DNA of 64,000 nt from Nannocystis pusilla. GTDB taxonomy: Bacteria; Myxococcota_A; Polyangia; Nannocystales; Nannocystaceae. A program made the translations under genes and the position numbers. The DNA is taken from NCBI RefSeq assembly GCF_020073745.1, contig NZ_JAIRAU010000015.1, forward strand, positions 186,001 to 250,000, in the 5' to 3' direction. The notes beneath the pieces were generated by a model. The model ran no database searches and was not told the origin of the DNA. It was given only the letters and a program-made list of their open reading frames with translations. Shown in pieces: positions 43,719 to 53,053 of the stretch (positions are counted from its first letter, which is position 1; every line of letters starts with the position of its first letter).

Positions 43719-45014
43719 TCAGCGCAGGGCGTCGAGGCGGGCGCGCAGGCGGTCGAGGCCGAGGTTGCCGGGGCCGCCGAGGCTGACGCGGGCGCGCAGG
43801 CTGGCCTCGGGTGACCTGTCCTTCAGGTCATGCATCTCGGCGGCGGCCTGGCGGTAGGCGTCGCGGAACGGGACGCCGGCGCGGGCGAGCTCGACGGCGC
43901 GGTCGGTGGCGTACAGCTCGGGGTCGATGGCGGCGCGCATGCGGGCGACGTCGAGCTCGAGGGTGTGGACGAGCGCGGGGACGAGGGCGAGGCCGGCGAG
44001 GCCGCGGGTGAAGGCGCGCAGGACCGGGGCCTTGGTGGCCTGGAGGTCGCGGTGGTAGCCGCTCGGCAGCGACAGCAGCGACGACAGCTCGGACATGGCG
44101 CCCTCGGTGACCGAGGGGACGGCGCGCAGCAGCTCGACGACGTCGGGGTTGCGCTTGTTGGGCATGATCGACGAGCCGGTGGTGTAGGCGTCGGGCAGGC
44201 GCACGAACGCGAACTCGGCGGTCGAGAACAGCGAGAGGTCCCAGGCCAGGCGCCGGACGTCGAGCAATGCCTGGTGTAATGATTGGACCGCCAGCAGCTC
44301 GAGCTTGCCGCGGCTGTTCTGGGCGTAGATCGGCGAGACCTGGACGCGCGAGAAGCCGAGCTCGCGGGCGACGCCGTCGCGGTCGAGCGGGAGGTTGACG
44401 CCGTAGCCGGCGGCGGTCCCGAGCGGGCTGCTGTCGAGGGTGCGGGCGGTCGCGCGGGCGGTCTCGGCGTCGTCGAGGAAGGCCTCGGCGTGGCCGGCCA
44501 GCAGGGCGGCGAGCGAGGAGGGGACGGCCCGCTGCAAATGCGTGTAGCCGGGCAGGGCGACGTCCTGCGTCGATTCGGCGCGCTGCAGGCAGGCGTCGGC
44601 GCAATCGAGGCAGCGGTCGCGCAATGTGGCCAGCGACGATTGCAGGTAGAGGCGGACCGCCACGAGGATCTGGTCGTTGCGGCTGCGCCCGGTGTGGACC
44701 TTGCGGCCGACGTCGCCGAGCCGCTCGCCGAGGTACCACTCGATGGCGGAGTGACAGTCCTCGAAGCGCTCGTCGAGCACGAAGGTGCCGGCGCGCACGA
44801 GGCCGTCGAGGTCGGCGAGGCCGGCGACGAGCGCGTCGGCCTCGGCGCCGGTGAGGACGCCGATCCGCTGCAGGCCGCGCACGTGGGCGGTCGAGGCGCG
44901 GATGTCGTGGCCGATGAGCTGGCGGTCGAGGACGACGTCGTCGCCGGCGCAGAACTCCTGGGCGGCGGCGTCGAGCGCGGCGTGGCCTTTGTCCCACAGC
45001 GGTCGGGTGGTCAT
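43719..45014 (-). CDS. argH: Argininosuccinate lyase
   Basis: A 431-residue argininosuccinate lyase, which cleaves argininosuccinate to arginine and fumarate in the last step of arginine synthesis. Family markers are HSAIEWYLGERLGDVGRKVH, TGRSRNDQ and the mobile catalytic loop GSSIMPNKRNPD with its active Ser. The end is normal (SLGGPGNLGLDRLRARLDAL). It is the last gene of the operon, 24 bases after argC. A 14-bp-family pair (GACCTGTCCTTCAGGTCATG, about 43813) encodes MHDLKDRS near the C terminus. Length is close to that of Xanthomonas-type ArgH. Confidence 0.96.
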   Translation of the reverse strand: MTTRPLWDKGHAALDAAAQEFCAGDDVVLDRQLIGHDIRASTAHVRGLQRIGVLTGAEADALVAGLADLDGLVRAGTFVLDERFEDCHSAIEWYLGERLGDVGRKVHTGRSRNDQILVAVRLYLQSSLATLRDRCLDCADACLQRAESTQDVALPGYTHLQRAVPSSLAALLAGHAEAFLDDAETARATARTLDSSPLGTAAGYGVNLPLDRDGVARELGFSRVQVSPIYAQNSRGKLELLAVQSLHQALLDVRRLAWDLSLFSTAEFAFVRLPDAYTTGSSIMPNKRNPDVVELLRAVPSVTEGAMSELSSLLSLPSGYHRDLQATKAPVLRAFTRGLAGLALVPALVHTLELDVARMRAAIDPELYATDRAVELARAGVPFRDAYRQAAAEMHDLKDRSPEASLRARVSLGGPGNLGLDRLRARLDALR

Positions 45015-45038
45015 GCGGGCTCCTTGAGTGCCGTGCGG

Positions 45039-45998
45039 TCAGGCGGCGGCGAGCGGGGGATCGTGCGGGAGGCCGTGCCGCTCGGGCAGGCCGAGGGCGA
45101 GGTTCAGGTTCTGTACGGCCTGCGAGGCGGCGCCCTTGAGCAGGTTGTCGAGGGTGACGACGACGACGGCGTGGCGATCGTCGACCTGGAAGCCGCCGAT
45201 GGTGACGTCGTGGCGATCGGCGGCGGCGCGGACCTCGGGGACGTCGGCGACGACGCGCACGAGCGGCTCGTCGGCGTAGGCGTCGCGGTAGCGGGCGAGC
45301 AGCGCGGCGCTGCCCTCCGGCTGCGCGAGCGGGAGGGTGATCGTGAGGGTGATCCCGCGGAAGAACGGGGCGACGTGCGGGACGAAGCGGACGGGGTGGC
45401 CGAGGTGGTGGCTGGCCTCGCGCTCGTGCAGGTGGCCGGTGAGGGCGTAGGGCATGAGGTTGTCGCGCAGGCGCTCGGGGTCGTTGCGCGGCGAGGGGGT
45501 GGTGCCGGCGCCGCTGTAGCCGGACACGCCGAAGGCCTGCGGCGGGCCGGCGAGCAGGCCCAGGAGCGGGGCGACGCCGAGCTGGATGCCGGTGGCGTAA
45601 CAGCCGGGGTTGGCGATCCGGCGGGCGCCGCGGAGCTGCTCGCGGTGGCGCTCGGGCAGGCCGTAGACCCACGCGGGATCGAAGCGGAAGTCGGCCGAGA
45701 GATCGACGAGGACGGGGGCGCGCGGGCGGGCGGCGAGGGCCCCGGCGTAGCCGGCCGCCAGGCCGTTGGGCAGCGCGAGCACGACGGCGTCGACCGGCCA
45801 GGCGGCGATGGTCTCGGGGGACATGTCCTCGAGGACAATGTCCGCGGGGGCATGCGCGAGGTGGGCCCGCAGCGGCTCGCCGACGCCCTGACGCGAGGCG
45901 GCGCGGGCGAGGCGGAGGCCGGGGTGGCCGGCGAGCAGGCGCGCGAGCTCGCCGCCGGCGTGGCCGCGGGCGCCGACGAGGCCGAGGGTGTAGGTCAT
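45039..45998 (-). CDS. argC: N-acetyl-gamma-glutamyl-phosphate reductase
   Basis: A 319-residue NADPH-dependent reductase that turns N-acetylglutamyl phosphate into the semialdehyde. The Rossmann motif is GLVGARGHAGGEL, and the catalytic Cys is in IANPGCYATG. His and Arg segments for substrate follow (GYSGAGTTPS, HVAPFFRGI). The start at 45998 has a GGAGGA site; the longer upstream frame is encoded by a repeat array and is rejected. A 14-bp-type array inside (45821-45863) encodes part of DIVLEDMSPETI. Confidence 0.95.
   Translation of the reverse strand: MTYTLGLVGARGHAGGELARLLAGHPGLRLARAASRQGVGEPLRAHLAHAPADIVLEDMSPETIAAWPVDAVVLALPNGLAAGYAGALAARPRAPVLVDLSADFRFDPAWVYGLPERHREQLRGARRIANPGCYATGIQLGVAPLLGLLAGPPQAFGVSGYSGAGTTPSPRNDPERLRDNLMPYALTGHLHEREASHHLGHPVRFVPHVAPFFRGITLTITLPLAQPEGSAALLARYRDAYADEPLVRVVADVPEVRAAADRHDVTIGGFQVDDRHAVVVVTLDNLLKGAASQAVQNLNLALGLPERHGLPHDPPLAAA
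45821..45863. repeat. 14-bp repeat inside argC
   Basis: ACATGTCCTCGAGG is followed by ACAATGTCCGCGGGG (one extra base) and GCATGCGCG. It is within the argC reading frame. The one-base slip breaks the strict 14-bp phase here. Confidence 0.7.
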
Positions 45999-46010
45999 CG
46001 CGGTCCTCCG

Positions 46011-46080
46011 GTGTGTACGAATGGACATGTCCGAGCGGGCATGGCGAATGCGACCTGTTCGATGCGACATGCCCCGTGAG
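46011..46080. repeat. 14-bp repeat array between the NAGS/NAGK gene and argC
   Basis: Five units in exact 14-bp phase (46011, 46025, 46039, 46053, 46067) fill most of the 112-base gap inside the arg operon. Structures here could change how much argC-argH is expressed relative to upstream genes. Confidence 0.85.
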
Positions 46081-46110
46081 CCAGGCGCGGGCGAGGCGGC
46101 ACCGGGGCGC

Positions 46111-47439
46111 TCACGCGGCGCCTCCGATGGTGTGGGCCGCCTCGAGCGTGGGCGGGGCGGCGAGGGCCCGCTCGACGCACTCCTGGATGGTCGGGAATTC
46201 GGTGACGCCGGTCCAGAACACGGTCCAGGTGCCGCCGGTGTAGCTGCCGTCGGCGCGCTGGAAGTACCAGGGGTTGATCGGGTTGTCGACGCGGGCCCGC
46301 CAGAACAGCTTCGGCGTCTCCCGGGTCATGCGCAGCCACAGCGAGCCGCCGATGCCCTCGCCCTGGGCCTCGCCGGTGACGGCGAACTTGTCGAGGTAGG
46401 GGATCGGGCCCTCGTCGGTGAGGATCGCGGCGGCCCGGTAGCTGTCGGCGAGGTAGATCCGGCGGAACGGCTTGCGCGTGAAGTAGTCGGCCACGGGCGG
46501 GCGGCCGAACGCGGCGGTGAGCAGGTCGGCGAGCCGCGGCAGGTCGACGCTGGCCAGCGACTGGTGGAGGATGATGCGCTCGCCGCGGCGCACGAGGGTG
46601 CCCGAGCCCTTGTGGGTGAAGAGCTCCATGGCCAGGAGGTCAGGCGAGGTGATCGAGACCGAGGAGGCGCGCGGGAGCTTGCCGAGGAGGTCGTGGATCA
46701 GCTCGAGCTTGTGGCGGGTGGCGGCGGACAGCCACGGCTCGGCCAGCAGCGGCTCGTAGTCCTCGGCGAGGTTGACGGCGGAGATCAGGTCGCCGTACTC
46801 GTCGCGCAGGCCGCCCTGGGCGCGCAGGAGGATGATCTTGTAGGGCTGGAGGCGGAGCGCGAGGGCGTGCGCGGCGAGGTCGGGGCCGAGGTCGAGGATC
46901 TGGCCGCCGGCGGTCTCGCCGATGCTGGCGAGCACGGGCATCGAGCCGGCCTTGAGGCTCGAGTCGATGGCGTCGGTGTCGACGCGGACGATCCGGGCCC
47001 GCTGCTCGCCGCCGCGCCCGCCGTCGTCGAGCTCGGCCGCGAACACGCCGCCGACGACCGGCCGACCGCGCGCGCCCATCTCCTCGAGCATGTCGACGAG
47101 GCGCAGGTTCTCGGCGCGGAACACCCGACGCACCTGCTCGAGCGCCCGCGGCGAGGTGCGCTGCTGCCAGTCGGTCGGGTCGACGCCGGCGGCCTCGAAG
47201 GCGGCCTGCAGCTGCGGCCCGACGCCGTGGACGACGACCGGGTGGAGGCCGACCTGGTGGAGGAAGTTGAGCGAGGAGGCGAGGCTCTCGAGGTCGTCGG
47301 CGAGCAGGCCGCCGCCGACCTTGATGACGGCGAAGCGCTTGTGCTCGACGCTCGAGAACTGCTTGAGGTACTGCTCGACCTCCTTGCGGCCGCCGAGGTT
47401 GCGCAGGAGCTTGACGATCAGCTCGCGGGGGTGGGGCAT
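46111..47439 (-). CDS. argB: Bifunctional N-acetylglutamate synthase/kinase (NAGK-NAT fusion)
   Basis: A 442-residue fusion. Residues about 1-285 are an amino-acid-kinase domain (FAVIKVGGGLL, PVVVHGVGPQLQ, LLRAQGGLRDE). About 290-435 are a GNAT acetyltransferase of the vertebrate-NAGS type (FFTRKPFRRIYLADSYRAAA, YLDKFAVTGEAQGEGIGGSL, FWRARVDNPINPWYFQRADG). In Xanthomonas-type bacteria this one protein makes N-acetylglutamate and phosphorylates it. The same order and length support that here. Arginine feedback control is expected for the family. It lies between argE' and argC. Confidence 0.93.
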   Translation of the reverse strand: MPHPRELIVKLLRNLGGRKEVEQYLKQFSSVEHKRFAVIKVGGGLLADDLESLASSLNFLHQVGLHPVVVHGVGPQLQAAFEAAGVDPTDWQQRTSPRALEQVRRVFRAENLRLVDMLEEMGARGRPVVGGVFAAELDDGGRGGEQRARIVRVDTDAIDSSLKAGSMPVLASIGETAGGQILDLGPDLAAHALALRLQPYKIILLRAQGGLRDEYGDLISAVNLAEDYEPLLAEPWLSAATRHKLELIHDLLGKLPRASSVSITSPDLLAMELFTHKGSGTLVRRGERIILHQSLASVDLPRLADLLTAAFGRPPVADYFTRKPFRRIYLADSYRAAAILTDEGPIPYLDKFAVTGEAQGEGIGGSLWLRMTRETPKLFWRARVDNPINPWYFQRADGSYTGGTWTVFWTGVTEFPTIQECVERALAAPPTLEAAHTIGGAA

Positions 47440-47452
47440 GGGCGTGTGAACT

Positions 47453-48604
47453 TCAGGACAGGATGGCGCGGTAGCGGGTCGCCGCCTCGACGAGGTCGGC
47501 CAGCGGGACGTACTCGCCCGCGGTGTGGGCCTGGTCGATCGAACCTGGCCCGTAGACCAGGACGTCGCGGCCGGCGGCGGAGAACAGGGCGGCCTCGGTC
47601 CAGAAGTCGACCGGGTCGCCGGGCGGCAGGCCGAGGCGCGCGGCCAGGGCGGACGCGGCGGCGCGGGCGTCGGCGAGGCGCGCCGGGCCGCCGGCCGGCA
47701 GCGGCGGGGCGAGGAAGCCGGGGGTGAAGCGGACGCGCGCGGGGTCGGGCGCGAGCGCGTACAGCTCGGCGAGGGCGAACTCGGGCGGGAGCTCGGGCGG
47801 CGGCCGCACGCCGAAGCGGACGGTGGCGGCGCTGGCGATCATGTTGGCCTTGAGGCCGCCCTCGACGGCGCCGAGGTTGAGGCGCAGGCCCCGGAGCGGC
47901 CCGGCGGCGGCGTCGGCCTCGCTCTCGCCGGCGCGGGCGAGGGCGAGGCTGGCCCAACGGACAGCCTCGTGCACGGCGCTGTCGCGCAGGGCCCGGGCGG
48001 CCGAGGCGTGGCCGCCGGTGCCGGTGAACAGGGCGGTGGCGGTGCCGATCCCGCGGTGCTCGAGGACGGCGCGGCAGCGGGTCGGCTCGGCGACGACGAC
48101 GCTGCGGAGGGGCGGATGAGATGTCCCGGAGGACATGTCGGCTGTCTGGGCGGACAGGTCGGAGCGAGCCAGGAATTCGCGGACGCAGCGGCTGCTGCCG
48201 GCCTCCTCGTCGGACGAGAAGAGGACGGCGGCGGGGCCCTGGGTGGTCTCGAGCACGCTCAGGAGGCAGGCGGCGGCGCCCTTGATGTCGCAGGCGCCGA
48301 GGCCGATCGCGCGGTCGTCCTCGACGCGCAGGCGGTGCGGGTCGGCGGTCCAGCCGGGGTCGGCGGGGACGGTGTCGACGTGGACGTTGAAGAGCACCTG
48401 CGGGGCGCCGCGGACCGCCAGGAGGTAGACGCAGCCGTCGCCGAGGTCGACGGTGTCGCAGCGCAGACCTGTCCCCTGGAGCATGTCCCGGAGGTAGGCG
48501 AACAGGCCGGCGTCGCCGGCGATGGCGCGCGGCGGGTTGCGGGTGTCGAACGCGACGAGGCGCTCGAGGTGCTCGAGGGTGCGCCGGAGCGTGGCCTCGG
48601 TCAT
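47453..48604 (-). CDS. argE': N-acetylcitrulline deacetylase (M20 peptidase family)
   Basis: A 383-residue M20 metallohydrolase. Features are [10 protein letters not shown] near the start, [11 protein letters not shown] (metal His and Asp), [23 protein letters not shown] (catalytic and metal Glu) and [20 protein letters not shown] with the tail [11 protein letters not shown]. As I remember it, this matches Xanthomonas acetylcitrulline deacetylase closely. Between residues about 143 and 161 an extra stretch ([19 protein letters not shown]) is encoded by the repeat array at 48119-48167 and seems absent from that relative. It overlaps argG by four bases (ATGA). Confidence 0.88.
   Translation of the reverse strand: MTEATLRRTLEHLERLVAFDTRNPPRAIAGDAGLFAYLRDMLQGTGLRCDTVDLGDGCVYLLAVRGAPQVLFNVHVDTVPADPGWTADPHRLRVEDDRAIGLGACDIKGAAACLLSVLETTQGPAAVLFSSDEEAGSSRCVREFLARSDLSAQTADMSSGTSHPPLRSVVVAEPTRCRAVLEHRGIGTATALFTGTGGHASAARALRDSAVHEAVRWASLALARAGESEADAAAGPLRGLRLNLGAVEGGLKANMIASAATVRFGVRPPPELPPEFALAELYALAPDPARVRFTPGFLAPPLPAGGPARLADARAAASALAARLGLPPGDPVDFWTEAALFSAAGRDVLVYGPGSIDQAHTAGEYVPLADLVEAATRYRAILS
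48119..48167. repeat. 14-bp-type repeat inserted in argE'
   Basis: AGATGTCCCGGAGG, ACATGTC, then GGCTGTCTGGGCGG and ACAGGTCGGAGCGA: one and a half period steps, in frame. A second pair at 48468-48495 (ACCTGTCCCCTGGA, GCATGTCCCGGAGG) lies nearer the 5' end of the same gene. Confidence 0.75.
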
Positions 48605-49827
48605 CGCTGTCCGGGGCGCCGGCGCGGGTTGACGCGCGCGGACAGGGTCGAGCTCATGCCGAGCAGCTTGATGAAGCCCTCGGCCTCGCGGGCGTCCCAG
48701 TCGGCCGACTGGGCGTAGACGGCGCCCTTGTTGCGCAGGATGTGCTCGGAGCGGACGGCGACCGGGGTGACGACGCCGCCGGCGGTCTCGAGCGTGACGG
48801 TGCCGCTGACGAAGGTCTGCGACGAGCGCAGGAACGCCTGCAGGTCGTCCTTGAGCGGCTCGAAGAAGAAGCCGCGGTAGACCAGCTCGACCCACTTCTT
48901 GGCGACCAGCGGCTTGAAGCCGTTCTGGTGGGCGGTGAGGATCGCCTCCTCGAGCGCGCGGTGGGCCGTCATCAGCCCGGTGATGCCGGGGCACTCGAAC
49001 ACGATCCGGCCCTTGAGGCCGATCGTGGTGTCGCCGGTGTAGATGTTGCGGCCGACGCCGTAGGCGCCGAGCTGGGCGTTGAGGCGGCGCAGGATCTCCG
49101 GGCCGGGCAGCGCCTCGCCGTCGAGCTTGACGGCGACGCCCTGCTGGAACTCGATGTCGACGCGCGCGGGCTGCTTCGGCCAGCTCTCCGGGCGCGCGCA
49201 CATCTGCCAGGTCTCGGGGCCGGGGGCCTCGAACTCGTCGATCTCCGAGCCGGAGGCGGTGACGCCGAGCAGGTTGACGTTGATGCTGTACTTGGCGGTC
49301 TTGGGCCGCACGTGGTGGCCGAGCTTCTGCAGGTACTCGGCCTCGTAGGCGCGCACGGCGTGGTGCTCGTGCTGGATGTCGCGGATCGGCGCGAGGATGT
49401 CGTAGTCGCCGAGCGAGCGCACGGTCTGGTCGAAGCGGACCTGGTCGTTGCCCATGCCGGTGCAGCCGTGGGCGAACGCGCGGGTGCCGAGCGCGTCGCA
49501 CAGGGCGAGCGCCCGCTCGACGATGATGTAGCGGTCGCTGACGAGCAGCGGGTAGACGTCCTGGTAAAGCTGGCCGCCGATGACCAGCGGGACGACGACG
49601 TCGTCCCAGATCGGCTGGGCGCCGCTCTCGGTGACGTGCTGCACGGCCCCGAGGTCGCGCGCGCGCTGCTCGATGTAGGCCCGCTCGGCGTCGTCGACCC
49701 CGCCGGTGTCGACGAACAGGGTGACGACGTCGTAGCCGCGCTCGCGCAGGTAGGGCACGCAGAAGCTGGTGTCGAGGCCGCCGGAGAAGGCGAGCACGAC
49801 CTTGTTCGAATCTGTACTTTTGGACAT
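48601..49827 (-). CDS. argG: Argininosuccinate synthase
   Basis: A 408-residue synthase that joins citrulline (formed here after deacetylation) and aspartate using ATP. The ATP pyrophosphatase loop [17 protein letters not shown] is at the N terminus. Other markers are [15 protein letters not shown] and [20 protein letters not shown], typical of the shorter Xanthomonas-type ArgG. The ATG sits inside a 14-bp repeat pair (49810-49837, CTTTTGGACATGGC). The gene follows argF' by 34 bases and overlaps argE'. Confidence 0.95.
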   Translation of the reverse strand: MSKSTDSNKVVLAFSGGLDTSFCVPYLRERGYDVVTLFVDTGGVDDAERAYIEQRARDLGAVQHVTESGAQPIWDDVVVPLVIGGQLYQDVYPLLVSDRYIIVERALALCDALGTRAFAHGCTGMGNDQVRFDQTVRSLGDYDILAPIRDIQHEHHAVRAYEAEYLQKLGHHVRPKTAKYSINVNLLGVTASGSEIDEFEAPGPETWQMCARPESWPKQPARVDIEFQQGVAVKLDGEALPGPEILRRLNAQLGAYGVGRNIYTGDTTIGLKGRIVFECPGITGLMTAHRALEEAILTAHQNGFKPLVAKKWVELVYRGFFFEPLKDDLQAFLRSSQTFVSGTVTLETAGGVVTPVAVRSEHILRNKGAVYAQSADWDAREAEGFIKLLGMSSTLSARVNPRRRPGQR

Positions 49828-49861
49828 GGCTTTTGAAGCTCCTGGGAGCGGAGCGAGCGAG

Positions 49862-50866
49862 CTACAGGACGCCGCGCAGGAGGGCGTCCATCAGGGCCTT
49901 CTGGACGTGCAGCCGGTTCTCGGCCTCGTCGATGTGGATCGCGCGCGGCGAGTCGAGGACCTCGTCGGTGACCTTGACGTTGCGGCGGACCGGGAGGCAG
50001 TGGCTGAACAGGGCGTCGGGGGTCAGCGCCATCTTCTCGGCGTCGACCATGAAGCGCCGGCTGGCCTCACGGACCGGCCTCTCGTCGTCCCAGCGGCCGA
50101 AGTACGGCAGGGCGCCCCAGCTCTTGGCGTAGACGATGTCGGCGCCGCGGTAGCCGGCCTCGATGTCGTGGGTGACGGTGAGGGTGCGGCCGGCGGCCCT
50201 GGTGTACTCGGCGGCGGCGTCCATGTAGCGGCGGTCGAGCACGTACTCGGGCGTGGGGCACAGCAGCGTGACGTCCATGCCGAGCTTGGCGGCGATGATC
50301 AGCGCCGAGTTGGCGACCGCGGTGTTGAGCGGCTTGGGGTGGTACGTCCACGTCAGGCACATCTTCTTGCCCGCGAGGCTGCCGAGCTTCTCCTGCAGCG
50401 TGAGCGCGAGGGCCAGCTCCTGGCACGGGTGCGTGATCGTCTCCATGTTGATCACGGGCACGGTGGCGTGGCGCGCGAACGACTGGATCACGCGGTCCTC
50501 GCGGTCGACCTCCCAGCGCTGGAACTTGGGGAAGGCGCGCACGGCGATGGCGTCGACGTAGCGCGACAGCACGCGCGCGACCTCGCGGACGTGCTCCTCC
50601 GGCTCGCCGTCCATGACGACGCCGTCGTCGAACTCGATCGGCCAGGCGCCCTTGCCCGGCTCGAGCACGATGGCCTTGCCGCCGAGCTGGTGCATGCCGA
50701 GCTCGAAGCTGGTGCGCGTGCGCAGCGACGGGTTGAAGAACACCAGAGCGATCGACTTGCCGGCGAGCGTCTGGGCGTGCGGCCCGGCCTTGAAGGCGCG
50801 CGCTGCGGCGAGCAACGCTTCGATCTCGGCGCGGCTGAAGTCGAGGGTCGAGAGGAAGTGGCGCAC
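49862..50866 (-). CDS. argF': N-acetylornithine carbamoyltransferase
   Basis: A 334-residue transcarbamylase. The carbamoyl-phosphate loop is [13 protein letters not shown] and the His/Gln site is [38 protein letters not shown] and [17 protein letters not shown] are typical of the acetylornithine-specific enzymes (AOTCase) known from Xanthomonas, not of ordinary ornithine transcarbamylase. The product is N-acetylcitrulline, which the neighbouring deacetylase would use. The start is GTG with a GAGGAG site. This is the first gene of the operon. Confidence 0.92.
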   Translation of the reverse strand: MRHFLSTLDFSRAEIEALLAAARAFKAGPHAQTLAGKSIALVFFNPSLRTRTSFELGMHQLGGKAIVLEPGKGAWPIEFDDGVVMDGEPEEHVREVARVLSRYVDAIAVRAFPKFQRWEVDREDRVIQSFARHATVPVINMETITHPCQELALALTLQEKLGSLAGKKMCLTWTYHPKPLNTAVANSALIIAAKLGMDVTLLCPTPEYVLDRRYMDAAAEYTRAAGRTLTVTHDIEAGYRGADIVYAKSWGALPYFGRWDDERPVREASRRFMVDAEKMALTPDALFSHCLPVRRNVKVTDEVLDSPRAIHIDEAENRLHVQKALMDALLRGVL

Positions 50867-51224
50867 GCGCGCTCCTCTAGCACAGGGGGGCGGTCGGCCA
50901 AATAGGCGCGGGGGCCGACGAGGGGCGCGGGGGTCGAGCCGGTCGTGAACTTCCTCTCGCGTTCGGCGCGGGCGAGGGCGGCGTGGCAGCGGCGCAGGCG
51001 CCGTGGGGCGGCGGTCGGGACCGGCGGTCGAACGCGTCGAGCTGCGGCGCCGCCGGGCGCAATGATGATACGCGTGGAGGCGGCCGCGCGGCGAACGGGG
51101 CCGGGGAAGATCAGCCGATTGCTGCGCTGTCGCTATTGACGGCGATGGCCCCGAGGTCGCGGCGCGCGGTGGCGGTGGCATCGTTCGCGCCGGCGAGCCT
51201 CGGGGATCGGCGAGCCGCAGGCGG
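50867..51224. promoter_or_regulatory. Arg operon upstream region
   Basis: A 358-base gap containing the minus-strand promoter of the six-gene arg operon. No ArgR-box-like palindrome, attenuator or 14-bp repeat was found in it. It is one of the few sizeable gaps without the repeat. Confidence 0.4.
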
Positions 51225-51524
51225 CTACTTGTTGCCCGGGCAGCCCGGCGGCTCGTTGACCTTCTTCTTGCAGGGCTTCGAATTCGGCGGGGGATGGTGC
51301 GGGTTGTCGCGCTCGACGAGGCCGTCGTCGCGCGACTCGAAGGTCTTGAAGTCGGGGTCGGCGGGCTCGAACTCGTCGAACTCCGCGTCCCAATCGGCGG
51401 GCTCGAGGGCGAGCGGGGCATCGAAGGGACCGCGCGGGCCGGCGTACTCCGGGGCGGCGAGCGCGGCGAACACCGCGAAGAGCGAGGTCGGAAGCATGAC
51501 GAGGCCATTGTTCTTGAATCGCAT
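51225..51524 (-). CDS. Small exported protein of unknown function
   Basis: A 99-residue protein with a probable signal peptide (VMLPTSLFAVFAALAAPEYA), then an acidic Asp/Glu/Phe-rich segment (about residues 40-66) and a basic, Pro-rich tail with two Cys (KPCKKK and PPGCPG). An AGGAGA site precedes the ATG. No family is recognised. It stands alone upstream of the arg operon on the same strand. Confidence 0.6.
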   Translation of the reverse strand: MRFKNNGLVMLPTSLFAVFAALAAPEYAGPRGPFDAPLALEPADWDAEFDEFEPADPDFKTFESRDDGLVERDNPHHPPPNSKPCKKKVNEPPGCPGNK

Positions 51525-51872
51525 CACTGTCTCCTTGCACCCCGGACTCAGGTCGGGGCGGCGTCGGAAACATGGTTCCGAGGCGGGGTGCCGTCGAGCG
51601 AGAGACCGCACGAGATCGGGGCCCGCCCGGGGACATGTGCGGCTCGTCGGGCCGCTGCCGGCGCCGGCACGGTGTGGAGCGAGGCGCACATGCGTATTCG
51701 TGGCCGAGGGCGTATCGCGGCTTCGATCGCCCGAGGCGAGCACGAATGCGGTCGGTGACTCGCGAATGTATGTAGGGATGTCGCGCTGGGCGAGCTCGTG
51801 AATGTGCCGAGTCGAATGGAGCTCGATTCGTCGCACGCCGCCGGGGATGGCCAGACGAACACGTCGTCGGCC
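51525..51872. other. 348-base intergenic region
   Basis: No gene or repeat-family element is supported. An inverted repeat, CGAAT-GGAGCTCG-ATTCG, lies near 51816-51833 but has no assigned role. Confidence 0.35.
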
Positions 51873-52880
51873 TCAGCGGCGGTCCTTGGCCATGGACTTG
51901 AGGTGGGCGCGCCGGGCCTCGTGGGCGCAATCGGGGCACCAGGTGTCTTGATAGCGGATGTTGCCGGGGCGGGCCCACCAGCGGTGGCCCTCGGCGCACT
52001 CCCACTGCAGGGGGGTGTTGCGATTGACGTAATGGGTGGAGATGCACTTGCCGGCCCGGGCGGCGGCCATCCGGCGCATCTCGTCGATGCCGAGGCGGGT
52101 GTCGGCGCAATGCGGGCACCAGCGATCGTTGAGGATGTTGCCGGCGGTGCTGCGCCACTCGTGGCCCCGGGCGCAGCGCCACAGCAGCTTCTTGTGCGAC
52201 TGGAGGTTGCGCTCGCTGAGGAGGGCGCCGCCGCGGCTGGCGGCGATCTCGCGGACGGCGGCGACCCAGCCGTCCTCGCGGCGACACGCCCGACACCAGG
52301 TGCCGAGCCGGATGTTGCGCGGGCGCGAGGTGAAGCGGTGGCCGCGCGCGCACTCCCAGCGCAGGGGCGTGTCGAAGTCGACGTATTTGGTGGAGACGCA
52401 GCGGCCCCCGCGATCGGCGACCATGGCGTCCATGTCGGCCAGCGAACGGCGGCAGCGCGCGCACCAGTGGCCCTCGCGGATCTTCCGCGCCTCGGCCTCC
52501 CACTCGTGGCCGCGCTCGCAGCGGAACTTGAGCTTGTCGCCGTGCCAGGGGTACTCGCTGGACAGACAGCGGCCGCCCCTGTCGCGCGCGATGGCCTGGA
52601 TCGCGGCGAGCTTGGCAGGGTTGCGGTAGCGACAGTCGGGGCACCAGCCGCCGCCGAGGATGATCGCGGAGGTGGTGGTCCAGCGGTGGCCCAGCTTGCA
52701 CACGTAGTCGGCCCGGCCCTGGTAGCCGGGATAGGCGCGCGCGAGGCAGCGGCCGCCGCGCTCGCGGGCGATGGCGCGGAGGGCGGCGAGGCGCGCGGCA
52801 GGGTCGTTCCGCGGCGGACGCGGGGGCCTGGGCCGGGCGGCGGAGCGAGTCGCGGTCGCCACGACTCGCGACCGTATCAC
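51873..52880 (-). CDS. Protein of six tandem zinc-ribbon repeats
   Basis: A 335-residue protein made of about six repeats of 48-52 residues. Each has the pattern ARxRGGRCLS..Y, then a basic strand, WECxxGHxW and WCPxC. Each repeat thus has Cys-x2-Gly-His and Cys-x2-Cys pairs that should bind one zinc. This matches the zinc-ribbon/treble-clef repeats seen in homing-endonuclease-like and phage proteins as DNA-binding modules. There is no nuclease domain attached. The N-terminal 25 residues are Arg/Pro-rich. It is probably a nucleic-acid-binding protein with unknown target. Confidence 0.8.
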   Translation of the reverse strand: MIRSRVVATATRSAARPRPPRPPRNDPAARLAALRAIARERGGRCLARAYPGYQGRADYVCKLGHRWTTTSAIILGGGWCPDCRYRNPAKLAAIQAIARDRGGRCLSSEYPWHGDKLKFRCERGHEWEAEARKIREGHWCARCRRSLADMDAMVADRGGRCVSTKYVDFDTPLRWECARGHRFTSRPRNIRLGTWCRACRREDGWVAAVREIAASRGGALLSERNLQSHKKLLWRCARGHEWRSTAGNILNDRWCPHCADTRLGIDEMRRMAAARAGKCISTHYVNRNTPLQWECAEGHRWWARPGNIRYQDTWCPDCAHEARRAHLKSMAKDRR

Positions 52881-52919
52881 CCGCGAGCGCAGGCGCGCAA
52901 GCGCGCGCGACGCTGCGTG

Positions 52920-52940
52920 AAGTGTCCTTCAGGGCAGGTG
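52920..52940. repeat. Repeat-family hairpin upstream of carA
   Basis: GTGTCC-TTCA-GGGCAGG: a two-unit element with a 4-base loop in the gap between the zinc-ribbon and carA genes, about 120 bases before the carA start. It may lie in the carAB leader RNA. Confidence 0.5.
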
Positions 52941-53053
52941 CGCGTGGCCGGCGAGGCGGGCGCCCGCGTGGCGAAGCGCGCGAGGCGAGGGGGAGGCGGC
53001 CGCTTCCCCTCCGGGCGGGAACGCGCTAGCTAGCGTCCCCGACACGGAGGCCC

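Noticed and set aside
45999..46070. Upstream extension of argC (start at 46070)
   Set aside because: The extra residues are encoded by the 14-bp array, and the ATG at 45998 has a strong GGAGGA site.
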